The notes under the pieces were generated by a model. It saw nothing but the letters and a program-made list of their open reading frames with translations, ran no database searches and was not told the DNA's origin. 64,000 nt of DNA from Lanius collurio (taxonomy: Eukaryota; Chordata; Aves; Passeriformes; Laniidae): NCBI GenBank assembly GCA_020086605.1, contig JACBWW010000002.1, positions 25,318,668 to 25,382,667 on the forward strand, in the 5' to 3' direction. The translations under genes and the position numbers were made by a program. Positions 28,701 to 39,218 of the stretch are shown here, in pieces. Position 1 is the first letter of the stretch; each line of letters starts with the position of its first letter.

Positions 28701-31700
28701 CAGATTTGTGTCTGGATTTTAAGATTTACTTTTCACTTCTAGTGGCTTCAAATGCAGTTGGCCTCAAAGGTAACTTTTGCATAAAAGGGACTGCTGTGCT
28801 ATTAATGGCTGTTTGAAAGTGAATTTTAGCAATGAAGCATGTCCAGACAACTTCAAGACTGTCCCTTCTGCTGAAGCATTGTTTTGTTCATTTAGTTGTC
28901 ACGTGGGTAACAGAATGTCACATGTACTGCTGAAATTCAAGCATCTTAATGGCAGAATAATTAAGACTTCTATATTGATATGATGTGATTGATCTTGGGG
29001 TTTTTAATGGTTTATCTTCCAAAGTTTGGTGCGTAAACACAGACTAAGATACAGCTATTGACTTAATTCAGATTTTGTTTTGAAATATGTTTTATTGTGA
29101 TTTGTTCACAGATCCTTCTGTTCTAAGAGGTGCTTTTGTAGGCCATACTGATGCAGTGTGGGGTCTGGTTTACAGTGGAGCACACCAGCGTTTGCTGTCA
29201 TGTTCAGCAGACGGCACTATACGTTTATGGAAAGCTACAGAAATTGCTCCAGCTCTCAATATATTTAATGATAATCAAGGTACGGAAAATCACCCTACCC
29301 TAAAGTTCATGAGCATCACTGTTCAGACTGACATAATTTTGGGTACTGACTACAAATACTTCTTGCGCTTTTTTCGGAGTTGCTTATCTTTCTGAGTGTT
29401 TTTGGGAAGAGAAAATTTTGTGACCCTTCTTTGACATTAGCTGAATATATACCTATGTGCAGGGGGACAGTCAACTCAAAACTCAACTGCTGCAGATGAT
29501 CTGCTGATGATACTAGCATAATGGAGGATAATGTATTAACTCAGTAATTCAGATTCAAACTTGAGTTTCCACTAGGCCCTTGCTTTTGGTTTGTCCAGAG
29601 TAAAAACCCATTTCTTCCCCCTGTGGATGTTTGGAGTAACCAGTTGAATTTCTGAGTTTGCACATTAACTAAATAACAACAACCTAGTGATCCTAAACAT
29701 GGGTAGTTAAAAAAAAATACTCCTTTGGAGTTAGTTACTGAAATTTCATGCACAACTGAAAATCCCACTGTTTAGAGTCTATTTTCTGGAAGTTGCTGTC
29801 TAAAGCGCTCCAGAGCTAGCTTATTGGCATTGCCAAACTTTTGTAGAGCTGACAGTCATTAAAGGCAGCCCATGAGCTGAGACAGTTCCTTATCTCTTCA
29901 GAAAAACTTTGAGGCAAAATAAACTTTGTCATAACTGAACACACTGGTCGAATTGCAGTATAAAGCTGGTCAGATATGCCATTGCTTATTAGTTAAGACA
30001 GACTGAGCAGAATAGAAACATTCCATGTATTTTTGTTTTTGCAGAACTATGTTTCTAAAGATATGCGGGATTGTTATTGCCAGCTTGCCTATCTGCCTGC
30101 TTTGAAAATTTGCTGGTAGAGTTTTGGGGTTTGTTATGAGTTGTTTTGGTTTTAATTATTAAACTAAAGTAGAAAGGGTAGTAGTCCCTCACAGAGCTGA
30201 TCTTAGGGCTTTTTTGTATTCTAAACTGAAATGAAGTCCAGTTGTGAAATCCAAATACTGTAAACTCAGTTTTCCTATGGCTTATTGATAACGTTGAACA
30301 AACTCCCTATCTGTCACTCATTTTCAAATCCTTTAGATTAACCATTGCAGGCTTACCCAGAAGCTGCAGATAAGAATGCTTGGCAGTGGTAGAAAGAGTC
30401 ACTTGAGAAACAATGTGTTTTCTTCTCACACCAATCCTTTTTGGCTTTTTTTCGAGTACTTGTAGATAAGTACCACCTTAAGTGGTATAAGTTCCTGAGA
30501 AATATTCTTGAGGTCCTGTGTCTCAGAAAGATATTTCTCCCATGAATCTTTAGAGAGTTTGCAGAGTTGTGATGATATTCCTGTGTTATCTGAATCTATG
30601 ATCCAACATTAGGTTGCTTAAAATTCAGTTTCCCACTCCCTCTCTTTTCCTCCTCCTCCTGGCATCTGTTTCAGCTGGTGTTGTACTTTCACACAGCGGG
30701 TGGTGAACAGGACATTTGAGGAGAAAAATCCTAAAGAATAGATCCTATGCCTAAGCTTTGCTGATTTGACCTTCTGTACTGTAGTGTGCAGATAGCTGCA
30801 GTATAAGGAGATAAAATATATATCACAAAAGGCAGGATGGACAAAGCTTTGAAATACAAGTTTGTAATGTATTTGGAGAACTTTGCATGATGACAGTTCC
30901 AGTGTATAAAATTTGTACCTGGAGAACTTTGGTGGTTTTTTTAAGCTCTGATTTTTTTCAGGTTAATTATAACAATGTTAATCATCTGTCATATCAGTTG
31001 TACCACTTCGATTTCATGTCCCTTTACTTGAAGCAATGGAATTTGGTGGAGTTTTTTTGAGAATTGCTACTACAATTAAAGGAAGGAAAAGGGGCCAGGG
31101 AGTTCTTACTTTCTTAATTTCAAAGTAGATTTTTGCCCTGCTGCAGTTCCAGATACAGCATCTTAGTAAAGAATGTTGTTGATACATGTGTAAAAAAAAA
31201 GTAGGATTAAAATAGTGATCAATATAGGGCAAGCTATTTAGATTGGCTTAATTTATATTTTAGAATGCAACATTTCATTTCATAATCGTGGTCCTTTTGA
31301 TGTTAAAGTGCTTACTGGTTGAATTTTTTTGTTTAATTTTTTAAAATTTTCTTTACCCCAACTACATCTTCTCTACATTGCTTTCTAGAAATGGGAATCC
31401 CTTCATCAGTAGATCTTGTGAGCAGTGACCCAAGCCTCATGGTAGCATCATTTAACAGTGGACACACTAGCATTTTTAACATGGAGACACGGCAACGAAT
31501 TCTTACCCTGGAGTCCAGTGTGGATACTAGTATGTATCAAAAGCCCCAAACCAACCAAAGGAAAAAAATTGCTTGTTGAAGATCGATACCATTGATAATC
31601 TATTCAGTGTTTCCAAAGAATTGGGAAGTGTCATGAGAAATTATAACATGAGTTATGCTACAGACTGTGTTTTGAGATAAAACAGTAAATTGTTACTACT

Positions 31701-34700
31701 ACAGCAGACCTCAGGGGTGTTGCAGTGGCAGAAGAGTGCACATACTTTTGAAATAAGGTAGAAGAAACAAGCTCACGCTCTGAATTCCTCTGCAAGGGGT
31801 AGTAGCACAAGAAAAAGCACAGGTTTCTTTAACACAGCCTTGTGATGTTTGTTGATTCAATATATCCATTTTCAGTTCAAAATTGCAAAATAGTGGCAAT
31901 ATCAGGAAAATTCAAAGTTGAATTTATTAAAAAATTGTGTATGTCAATTCTTTTTTATTTTTCCTCAGAGGTATCCATCTTCTAAGCTTTATTACACTCT
32001 TGGCTCATTTGGACTTGGGCTTTAGTTGAAATTTTCACTGTAGGAGGGAAGCAAAGCTCCAGTGAAAGAGTATTCATTCCCAAGGTCCCATATAATGCCT
32101 TGGATCATGGCAGTGACCAATATTAGAAGTTTTAGAGGACACCGTGAAGAGGCTGCTATCAGTAAATTATTTTACCCTGGTTTTACAAAAGAGACCAGAA
32201 CGAGCTGAAGCATAAGGTTTCATATTCAGGCCACAATGGTAAAACATTGAGTCATTTAAAGTTTTGATATTTCTTCCCCCACCCTCAGGGTTTTGTGTCA
32301 CTGACTTCTACTACTTAATTACATTTTTTTTAAAGGACTGAGCCAATTCTTGTTAGCTTTACTTGTGTGTTTTAAAATATTTAAATTACTGTCATTTTAT
32401 AGAAGGAAATGGAAAGTGCCATCTCTCTTCATGTTATTCCTTACTGTGCTGAATTTCTTCTTTTAACCCACATCCTTTGCTCCTGAAAAAACAGTTCTAA
32501 ATTAGTTAATGCTGTTCAGTGGAAGCCACCTTTCTTCTTTCCTTCACTTCTCCCTTCTATTTTTTTTCACCTTTTCCTTGCTGTAATTCTGTAATATTCC
32601 TTTCAGAAAAATGAGACCGTAGTATGGCAACCAGCAGTCCTTGTTTAGTATCTTCAGTTATGTAACAGTACTATAAAGCTTACATGTATTTTAAAGAAAT
32701 AAATTACTATTTCTACAAGAACTAGGCAAGAGGAAAATGTCACCTGAAATGCTCTGCCACACTATTTAGGGACTCTGCTGTTCAGTATAATCCTCACTCT
32801 GGCATTTTCAAACTGTGAGGATGACTGGCTGTGATGAAGGTTCATGTGCTTTTAGTAATTTTAGGGGAGTTTATTAGTATGGATATTGGTTTTCTTCCTT
32901 AATTTATACTTCCATAATTTCTAAGTGACTTGTGAATGCTAACACTGCTTTATGGTTCAGATTTTTATAGAAAGGTGTAAAATGAAATCTTTACCATTTT
33001 AATAGCAGGTGAACCTTTGGTACTATTCTATTTCATTTATTTTAGTAAGAATTTTGATTAAACGATGTGAATGTTCTTTGGAAGCAATTTAGCTAAATGC
33101 AGTCAACATGAAAGACAATATCTGTATTTTAATGTTCTGTGTAAAGACTATTTGTGAATTTTGTCATAATCTGTGGGTCTTAAGACCCTTCTTGCATTAA
33201 CCTGTGCATCACAGCAATGGCTAGATTTCTAATCAGAAAATTCCTATACTTTTTTTCTCTCTATGTGTATAGGTATCTATATATATGCATGCTATTTCAG
33301 AAGTATTGGAGGCTAGGAATTTAGCTCTCTTTGAATAGTCCAGAATTGTTTTTTTAATAATAATTTCAATCCGTGTATGTAAGATAACATTAGGTGGATT
33401 TTGTTTGCTTGAAACATACTGCCTGCAGTGTTTTATTTTCTTGTCCTGTGTATTATGAAGAAAGTTTGACTTGGCAAGAGGAGGAGTGTGTGTGAATGAG
33501 GTGTTTTCACTCAATTTTTGGTTTCATATTTTTGCCTGGTGGGCCTATCTAAAACCATGTCCAAAAGCTGGACCTTATTTGGCATACATACAGTTTATGT
33601 ATGTTTCTATCCTGTGTAGTTTGGAAAGTATTGTAGAGTAAAGTGCATAACATAAGGTGCTAGCTGAGAGTTTCCAGGATGTATATATAAGAAGTATTTT
33701 GCAAATAAGATTGATTACATACTTACTTCTTAGTAGTAATCTTTCAAAGAATTTAGCAATTTGCATGTACTGATATGTGTGGGTTTTTTCTTAGCAGTCG
33801 GTTCTTCCTGTCAGATAAACAGAGTCATCAGCCATCCAACTCTTCCAATTAGTATCACTGCTCATGAAGACAGACACATCAAATTCTATGACAACAATAC
33901 AGGTATGCATCCTTTCAGCTGGTCTTAGCCATAGCCATTACCCTGTATAACGTAAATCATATTCAAAATTTCGTTGTGATCAATATTACTCACATAAATG
34001 CTGAGGGATGCCAAGAATTGGATAGCCTCTGAAGTGGAAATCTCTCATCACCAGTAGAGTCCAAAGACTGCCAGTGCACTTAAAGCTTTGTTGGCACAGT
34101 GATAAGGAACTTGCATCTCTCTGTCTCTCTTTATGGGGTTTATAAATATTTACCATAAAAGGCTTCTTTTTTCAAAATCTTCACATTCTTATGTTTATGT
34201 TTCTTCTATTGGTTGTCTTTATCATTTTGATGTTGAGAGCGGGAACCTCTTGCACTCCTTCAGTGCTTCCTAGACCTCTGCCACATTCGACTAATAATTT
34301 TTAATTTTTACCATGAAATCATTGCTGTAATTATAAGCTGTAATAGAATGTTAATTCTCTCTGAGACAACTAACATTATCTCCTATTCCTGTGTAGTTTA
34401 TATTCATTGCTTTTAGTAAACTCAGCCCCTGCCTTCCTTCCCATTCAAGATCTTACCTGAGAACTCAATTATCTTAAGGGGCAGATATTTAAAATGCACA
34501 GTAATTGCAGTGTCAGGGTGGCTTAAAGTAAAGGTCTCACAAACGTTGATGATATTGGTTCTTGAGAACTGTAAACATTAAAAGAATGACTTCTTGTATA
34601 ATTTTAAGGATTCAGTCATGGGACAAGATCTTCTTGTATTTATAATATCAGCTATGGTAGCATCATAAGCAGTGACTACAGATAACAAAGTTGGTTGCAG

Positions 34701-35075
34701 AAAATAACCTAAATAAATCTTTTCTTTCAAAGGAAAACTGATCCACTCCATGGTGGCTCACTTAGATGCAGTTACAAGTTTAGCTGTTGATCCTAATGGC
34801 TTGTACTTGATGTCTGGCAGTAAGTACATTCAGATTTCATTTTCTTTTTCTCATAATGGTGGCAGACATGCAAATTATAAAGAAAACTGTTTCCGCTTTC
34901 TTTAGGTCATGACTGCTCAATTCGCTTGTGGAATCTTGAAAGCAAGACTTGCATCCAAGAATTTACTGCTCACCGCAAAAAATTTGATGAGTCCATTCAT
35001 GATGTGGCATTCCACCCATCCAAATGTTATATTGCCAGTGCAGGAGCAGATGCCCTGGCTAAAGTGTTTGTATGA
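10566..35075 (+). CDS. STRN: Striatin, C-terminal 13 coding exons (5' part outside window)
   Basis: Striatin is the B''' regulatory subunit of protein phosphatase 2A and the organising scaffold of STRIPAK complexes (with MOB4, CCM3, STRIP1/2, MST kinases). It is cytoplasmic and membrane-associated and enriched in neurons. Thirteen GT-AG exons splice in frame to 560 residues plus stop, against about 780 in human, so about 220 N-terminal residues are missing upstream. Visible in order: an acidic stretch (ADFSDEEDEEDIEGRE), EALKEFDFLVTSDDGD, a basic segment KEQYKKERKGKKGVK, SGKSFIMGTDEALE, then WD40 repeats from about residue 240 of this fragment to the end ALAKVFV. Paralogue choice: LESKTCIQEFTAHRKKF and HPSKCYIASAGADA fit STRN as I remember it; STRN3 has LDSKTCVQEITAHRKKL and HSSKAYIAS. 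No frameshift or internal stop is seen. Naming is by recall of the human protein, not by a search. Confidence 0.97.
10702..12540 (+). other. STRN: STRN intron, no other feature seen
   Basis: AT-rich intron between two phase-compatible exons. No repeat or coding signal was recognised. Confidence 0.9.
12541..12676 (+). CDS. STRN: STRN exon: EALKEFDFLVTSDD linker
   Basis: Pyrimidine-rich acceptor (gaaccttcag) and donor gtaagg. Starts in phase 0 with IVRKRVLSDSSEDRDTEE, then ALKEFDFLVTSDDGDGESRS and SGDGTDW, ending in one base of the next codon. It is 136 nt, the same length as the preceding exon by coincidence. Serine- and acid-rich, likely a flexible, phosphorylatable linker (inference). Confidence 0.95.
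12677..16351 (+). other. STRN: STRN intron with an antisense CR1 fragment
   Basis: Intron of 3.7 kb. It contains a diverged CR1 piece on the minus strand (about 14860-15235); otherwise nothing was recognised. Confidence 0.9.
14860..15235 (-). mobile_element. CR1 LINE fragment, antisense, diverged
   Basis: Reads in the orientation opposite to STRN. Segments such as GGGGTCTCACAAGTGCCCCA, AGCCCAGGACATTTTTGG and GATCCCTAGGTCTTTTTCAG parallel remembered CR1 consensus on the reverse strand (phrases like GGCCTCACCAGTGC...GAGTACAGGGG, GCAGCCCAGGAT and CCCAGGTCCTTTTC), in the right order. It is from the RT/3' part of ORF2, with many substitutions and no open frame. Ends are approximate. Confidence 0.7.
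16352..16462 (+). CDS. STRN: STRN exon: basic KEQYKKERKGKKG segment
   Basis: Acceptor tttgtttag and donor gtaagt. Encodes EKEDQCLMPEAWNVDQG and then ITKLKEQYKKERKGKKGVK; the last A plus GG of the next exon gives the Arg of VKRPNRSK. It is very similar to human STRN and STRN3 and highly charged. Confidence 0.96.
16463..19407 (+). other. STRN: STRN intron, no other feature seen
   Basis: AT-rich intron of 2.9 kb with short T tracts. No coding or repeat family was recognised. Confidence 0.9.
19408..19551 (+). CDS. STRN: STRN exon: PNRSKLQDMLANL segment
   Basis: Acceptor ctggttag and donor gtaaat. Encodes PNRSKLQDMLANLRDVDDLP, a Ser/Pro-rich stretch (SSRPSSSRL) and EHEINRTDE, ending one base into the Val codon. 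The next intron contains a CR1 insertion at 20301-20614. Confidence 0.95.
19927..19953. repeat. ATGT/AC microsatellite
   Basis: A run of ATGT units passes directly into about six AC units inside an STRN intron. Confidence 0.85.
20301..20614 (+). mobile_element. CR1 LINE, 3' end, sense orientation
   Basis: A 5'-truncated non-LTR retroposon typical of birds and reptiles. It runs from AGGAGCCTGCAAGAGAGATG through TAGATTAGATATTAGGAAGG, AATTCTTTACTGTGAGGGTG, AGAGAAGCTGTGGATGCCCC and AAGGTGTCCCTGCCTGTGGC to the hallmark end AACCATTCTATGATTCTGTG AT. CR1 copies end in short ATTCTATG-like repeats rather than poly(A), as here. It lies within an STRN intron on the gene strand, and is the least diverged transposon in the window, so probably the youngest. 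Confidence 0.93.
21652..21676. repeat. STRN: (GTTTT)n repeat serving as pyrimidine tract
   Basis: Four to five tandem TTTTG units run straight into TTCTTGCAG, the acceptor of the exon starting at 21683. The simple repeat is therefore part of the splice signal. Confidence 0.85.
21683..21819 (+). CDS. STRN: STRN exon: SGKSFIMGTDEALE segment
   Basis: The acceptor is ttcttgcag, directly preceded by a GTTTT pentanucleotide repeat that supplies the pyrimidine tract. Encodes VEALTFPPSSGKSFIMGTDE then LGLGELAGLTVANEADSLTY D, with donor gtaagt. It is a conserved pre-WD40 module of striatins. Confidence 0.96.
21820..26254 (+). other. STRN: STRN intron with an old CR1 fragment
   Basis: Intron of 4.4 kb. 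A diverged plus-strand CR1 piece lies at about 22115-22505. A short C tract near 24489 and T tracts are present. No coding exon was recognised. Confidence 0.88.
22115..22505 (+). mobile_element. Old CR1 LINE fragment, sense
   Basis: Order and wording match remembered CR1 3' regions: CCAGCAGATTGAAGGGCAC, GTTTTGGGCC, CTTGTTTAGATGTTGGGAGG, GCTGAGGAGTG, GCAGCCTGCAGGTATTGAAA, GACAGAGCCAAGCTTCTCCA, TAGTGCCAGGCATTAAAGCA, CAACTTGCTCAGAGACA, CTCCTGAGATATATTCA. It is strongly diverged and lacks a clear 3' tail. Boundaries are approximate. Confidence 0.62.
26255..26430 (+). CDS. STRN: STRN exon: first WD40 repeat
   Basis: Acceptor ttattag and donor gtaaga. Encodes IANNKDALRKTWNPKFTLRS and the first WD40 blade: SHFDGIRGLAFHPVEPVLIT, ASEDHTLKMWNLQKTAPAK. 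The H...D...WN pattern of a WD repeat is clear. Relative to the human sequence as I remember it there are small changes (IRG for IRA, HPV for HPI). Confidence 0.97.
26431..27406 (+). other. STRN: STRN intron with TA/TGCA microsatellite
   Basis: Contains the ATATAT/ATGCAT-rich patch at 26766-26822; nothing else was recognised. Confidence 0.9.
26766..26822. repeat. TA / ATGCAT-rich microsatellite
   Basis: Alternating purine-pyrimidine sequence (TATATATATATATGCATATG and following). Intronic. Confidence 0.85.
27407..27454 (+). CDS. STRN: STRN exon: 48-nt microexon opening WD repeat 2
   Basis: Acceptor cttcatttag and donor gtaagt. Encodes SASLDVEPIYTFRAH plus two bases (AA) of the next codon. 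It is the smallest STRN exon here. With T from the next exon the split codon reads AAT (Asn), where human has Lys in RAHKGPVL. Confidence 0.95.
27455..28136 (+). other. STRN: STRN intron, no other feature seen
   Basis: Short AT-rich intron joining two halves of WD repeat 2. A minus-strand open frame here (27691-28089) has no recognisable content. Confidence 0.9.
28137..28258 (+). CDS. STRN: STRN exon: WD40 repeat 2
   Basis: Acceptor tttcttccag and donor gtgcgt, the least canonical STRN donor in the window. Encodes GPVLCVVMSSNGEQCYSGGT, DGLIHGWNTTNPNIDPYDSY, completing the second WD repeat (GGTDG...GWN). It ends one base into the Asp codon of DPSVLRG. Confidence 0.97.
28259..29111 (+). other. 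STRN: STRN intron, no other feature seen
   Basis: AT-rich, with no repeat or coding signal recognised. Confidence 0.9.
29112..29279 (+). CDS. STRN: STRN exon: WD40 repeat 3
   Basis: Acceptor tttgttcacag and donor gtacgg. Encodes DPSVLRGAFVGHTDAVWGLV, YSGAHQRLLSCSADGTIRLW and KATEIAPALNIFNDNQ. It is a textbook WD repeat (GH...CSADGTIRLW). Confidence 0.97.
29280..31388 (+). other. STRN: STRN intron, no other feature seen
   Basis: AT-rich intron of 2.1 kb. No repeat family or coding exon was recognised. Confidence 0.9.
31389..31529 (+). CDS. STRN: STRN exon: degenerate WD40 repeat 4
   Basis: Acceptor tgctttctag and donor gtatgt. Encodes EMGIPSSVDLVSSDPSLMVA, SFNSGHTSIFNMETRQRIL and TLESSVDT. 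This blade lacks the classic GH and WD residues, as in the mammalian protein. It ends one base into the next Thr codon. Confidence 0.96.
31530..33794 (+). other. STRN: STRN intron ending in a NAGNAG acceptor
   Basis: AT-rich intron of 2.3 kb. Nothing was recognised apart from the tandem acceptor TAGCAG at its end. Confidence 0.9.
33795..33902 (+). CDS. STRN: STRN exon: WD40 repeat 5, NAGNAG acceptor
   Basis: The intron ends ttcttagcag, so two acceptors lie 3 nt apart. Using the first (exon from 33795) gives DTTVGSSCQINRVISHP, which fits the human spacing DTTANSSCQ. Using the second drops one residue. It continues TLPISITAHEDRHIKFYDNN T with donor gtatgc. Confidence 0.96.
33903..34732 (+). 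other. STRN: STRN intron, no other feature seen
   Basis: AT-rich intron of 0.8 kb with no repeat or coding signal recognised. Confidence 0.9.
34733..34819 (+). CDS. STRN: STRN exon: start of WD40 repeat 6
   Basis: Acceptor ttctttcaaag and donor gtaagt. Encodes GKLIHSMVAHLDAVTSLAVD and PNGLYLMSG, and ends one base into the Ser codon. It is followed by an 86-nt intron, the shortest in the window. Confidence 0.97.
34906..35075 (+). CDS. STRN: STRN last coding exon: WD40 repeats 6-7 and stop
   Basis: Acceptor gctttctttag. Encodes SHDCSIRLWNLESKTCIQEF, TAHRKKFDESIHDVAFHPSK and CYIASAGADALAKVFV, then TGA at 35073-35075. It closes the beta-propeller. The C-terminus is essentially identical to human STRN as I recall it. 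Confidence 0.98.
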
Positions 35076-35292
35076 CAGAGTGCTTCCCATTCAACTTTAG
35101 CTTTGTATATATATAACCAGCTGCACAAAAGAGAAGAGGAGGGCATGAGTTGTTTTATCTTGCCCTATAATTCAGAGAATGTTTGTAAGTGTTTAGTTTT
35201 GCAGGGTGCTGTTTTCTAAATTGACGTTTGTTCTGGTTTCTGTGAGCTCAGCTGGTGCTGAGAGCTTGGAATCTCTCAGTTTCAAATAGATT

Positions 35293-35314
35293 AAAAAAAA
35301 AAAAAAAAAAAAAA
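35293..35314. repeat. A22 homopolymer in STRN 3' UTR
   Basis: Twenty-two A residues about 220 nt after the STRN stop codon. It is genomic, so it could cause internal oligo-dT priming of cDNA. Confidence 0.85.
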
Positions 35315-37589
35315 GCTTTTATTTAGAGGATGTGAATTTTCGTCCAGGCAGGCCTTGGGTGAAACTAGGTCTACATATTATCTGTTAATAAAATGGAGTA
35401 CTGGAAAGAAGGGGTCTAGTTGCATCAGGGAGCAGGAAAAGAGGGAAACTTCCTAGGATGCTTCTCATTGAGGAGTCTTAATGTACTCAAATCACCTGGA
35501 AAAAGTGATTCAAAGTCAGTTCACATGCTCATTACTGTATCATGTGAGAGGCACTTTGTCATCCCTTTGGTATGAATAAAGTAGATCTTGTTCAGAGAGC
35601 AGTAGTGGACAGTTAATCTCAGCCACCTCTCTGCTAGCCTAAGATAAATGCAATTAAAGGAAGGCAAATTACTAACATAAATTAAAATGCAGTAAAGTTT
35701 CTGTTACACCTTCTGTGTTTCTCAGTAAATATCTAGTTTGCAAAAAAAATTATATAATTTTTTTAAGACTGTATTAGCGTATGGCTAGAAGTTGAGCCTT
35801 TAGTCTAAATCCCAGTTAACAACAGACTGATGCAGTCTGTGTATACTGTAATAGCAAATTTAACTTATTCAGATTTTACTGCTGTTTATTCTTGGAGATC
35901 TGGCACAAGAAATTATCACAAAGCTTTCCAAAGAAGCTATTCCTGCAATTTTAGCTATCCAACATTCATCTCTTTCTGTTCCTTCTAAAAAGGGTATCAT
36001 TCTGGGCATTAAGGATAACAGTGAAATACTTCTTGCGAAGATTAAATCTGATGCTTTGTATGGGTCCTTCTAGTGGAATAGGTGGGAATAGGTGGGGAAT
36101 AGCTCCATCAGTTTGAGAGATTCTGCTACTGCTAGAGATGTTTCCCAGCTGCACCATTTGTGGGACACTTTACCATGTCCGCTTCACTGGGTGTATGTGC
36201 CATTGATGGGGTTACCCGAAGAATGAGTGCTTCTCATAATTACTCAACAGATGTCCTTTGTTTATCTATTCAGAACTTCTCTGTTGATTTTACAAATAAC
36301 TTTGAATCTGATCTTTAGTCTTTTTATCCCTTCTTAAACGAAGGTGAGTGGATTCTTTTCTATTATGTGTCATCATCAGAATTATCATTATTCATAAGCA
36401 TGAAGTTGGTGTTTTTTCTGATGGGATTGGGAAGCAGAATTTCTGCTGGAGTTGATTTCTGGTGCTGATATGAGTAGGAAAGAACCCAGTGCAACTCCTC
36501 AAGTACCAGCATGAGGTTGAGACTGGAAACTGATAAATAAATCTTTACCTTTAAACTGACACTTCGTAAGCGGGAGTCATTGAAAGATATCAACATAAGG
36601 TTTGACTGTGTTGTTTTTAGAGTGGCATTTGGGGATGGGACCACATTTGAAGTTGATCTCAAAATTTAAACCAAGTATATTATTTAGAATAAAAGGTTGA
36701 CCTGTGCTGTTTGAGCCTGCAACACATTATATGTACTGCTAAAATATCCTGGAATACCTTTTATTGCTCAGAATATTCAGATATGTCACTTCATGATATT
36801 GATATGCAATATATTTCCTTAGGTAAGATTAGAACTTTTACCATGAAACAGATGACTACAATAATAATACAGATTATTTAGTTTTTATAAAATGTTTGGG
36901 TTATGATGAAAAGGAGGAAACTTGGCTGCAAAACTGAGCATTCAACTTTGTGAGAGTTCTGTGTACTTGACTCATATTCTTTCAGTGTCATTATTTTATT
37001 TCTTTTTGAAGAGAAAATTGCAAAGATTTATTTGAAAAATTCTAAAAGTTATGTATATTATATATGTGTATATATATTGTAAACATGTATTAAATGTGTC
37101 TAGTAAGGGAAGACTCCATGGGTGCATTTTAATGTTTTAGTATTAAGAGTTCCCTTGAGTTTGTGTATACAAAGGATAATGGTGTGAGTATGAAATGAAT
37201 GTTGTGCTTTTGCTTACACAATACAATATGTAGTCACAGTTCTTTAAATTGCTGTACATAAAAACTAATAGGCCAGCATGCTTGTTTTTAAAGACTGTCA
37301 TTCTGATTACAATTGGAATGTAAGAGGTGGCTGTTCAAATGTGAATTGAAAGATGTTTCCTTCTCACTGTTGAGCTCTTGCTCAAACTGAAAAGTGATTT
37401 TTTTTAAAAGCTGGCAGTTAGCTAGAGGATGAGGTGCCTTTAAAAAACAAAACAAAACAAATGTAGCCTTACAAAGAGGTTGTGGAGTATATATATTTTT
37501 GTGCTTGTCTTCATAATTGATGTCAATGTCTTTTTACTGTACTTACTCACATTCTTGTAGGACTGCAGGGTATTGTGCATGAGCCTGTC

Positions 37590-38800
37590 AGATCTTCTGA
37601 ACATCATCATAGGAGATAGGGTTGAAAAAATTATTTAGGTTATCTAGTCCATCTGCTTGCTAAAGCAGGATTGTAGACTTGTGCATTTAATATTGTCTTG
37701 GACAGTGAGATTTTATATGTTCTAAACAATTAGGCTTCCTTTTAAAGATTATTTCAATGATTACATCTCATTGGCAGGAGGATTTACATGATGTTTAGTC
37801 ACTCTTTTTTGTAACTTCATGCCAGTATTCCAAGCCATGTTTTGTATCATTTTACATATTCTTCATAGTCTTTGTAATTTGGAACCTGTATGCACACACT
37901 GCTTGCATCTGTATATTTTCATTCCTTTCTGCTTTCTTCAAGCTGTTTTTTTAGTCTACATTTTTGGACATCATTTTCTTGTTTTCATCCTTTAAGCTCA
38001 ATTTTCCAAATCTTGGTGTCCATACGACCATTCCACATGCACGATTTGTTGGACTCAGTCTGAAGGTTATCTATTAAGTGTGGTTGTTATTTGGTTGGGC
38101 TTATCCTCTGTAGTATGATGCTTTTATGTAGGAAGAACAAGCTTTTGATGGCTGACAAAATCAAATCGTATTTCTTTACTTACGACAACTCCTCTAAATA
38201 ACACTTGAGCATTGCTACTTTCCAAGTTTCTTCTTCACTTTCAGTATGTTATGATTCTTTTGTAGTTAGGGACTTAATTCCTGTTTCATGACTATCCTGG
38301 GTCTTACAAGCTTCAAACTACTGACCTCTGAGGGCACTGAATTATTTTTATTTGTTCCCCTTTTATGTGCAGTTTTTCCTGGTTCAATGTAATTGGTAAC
38401 TGTTATTAGTGTGATACATATATTCATTGAAAGTGTAAACAAAACTGGACCCAAGGCTTATTCTTGAAAAAAAACCATTTTTCTGCAATATTAGTATATA
38501 GCATTTTACCATTATTATTTTTCCCTTATCTAATTTACATGGTAATTTTTTAATTTAACTCATAAAAATATTTGTGTACATTAGCCTGTGCTAATGATTT
38601 TGGTTTTACTAACTAATTTAATGGCAGACTTTTCAGTCCTTCTGTATAGTGAAAGTTGGTCCACTAGGTTTAAATACTCTAACTTTTAATTTACTTCACT
38701 GGGCTATTTGCTTTCACATATTTCATTCAGTTAGCAAAATGCATAGAATGATTTGGACTAGCTTGGAAGAACTTCTAGATGTATTGTGTCACTGTTAAAA
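37590..38800 (-). mobile_element. Ancient CR1/L3-like LINE remains (tentative)
   Basis: Read on the plus strand, TTATCTAGTCCATCTGCTTG, CTAAAGCAGGATTG and TTGTCTTGGACAGTGAGATT resemble the reverse complement of a CR1 3' end (ATCTAGTCCAACCCCCTGCT...). Further on, GTAAACAAAACTGGACCCAA and GGCTTATTCTTG resemble the reverse-strand ORF2 text AAACAATACTGGCCCCAAGA. Divergence is high and internal gaps are likely. The identification is from memory of the family. Confidence 0.4.
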
Positions 38801-39192
38801 AATCCTGATGTCTGCATATATTTTTGGGCCTCAAAGAGAAAACTTCCACATAAAAGATTTACTACTTTTATCTCATTCATCTTTATTTTGATCAAATATG
38901 TTCTTTAGCATGAAGCCTGTAGAACTATATACCATATACTGTAGGCTATTTTTTTAGAACATGTATTTTCAAATAATATTACATTAAAGCAGTCCCATGT
39001 AATTTGTTTAAGTGTGTGATGTTCACCATACAGCTTTGTGATTAGGTCATACAACACTGTTTTTCAGTTGGGAATTTACAGTAACCAGAAACTTGTCCAT
39101 TTGAATAAATGTGTGAGAGAGAAAGGACTTAGTTACACCACCTTTTCAACACATTTTTTGGATCACAGATGTGACCTCTTTCCCTGCCTCCC

Positions 39193-39218
39193 TAGGTTTC
39201 AATAGTAGGTTTCAATAG
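39193..39218. repeat. 13-bp tandem duplication
   Basis: TAGGTTTCAATAG occurs twice head to tail. Confidence 0.85.
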
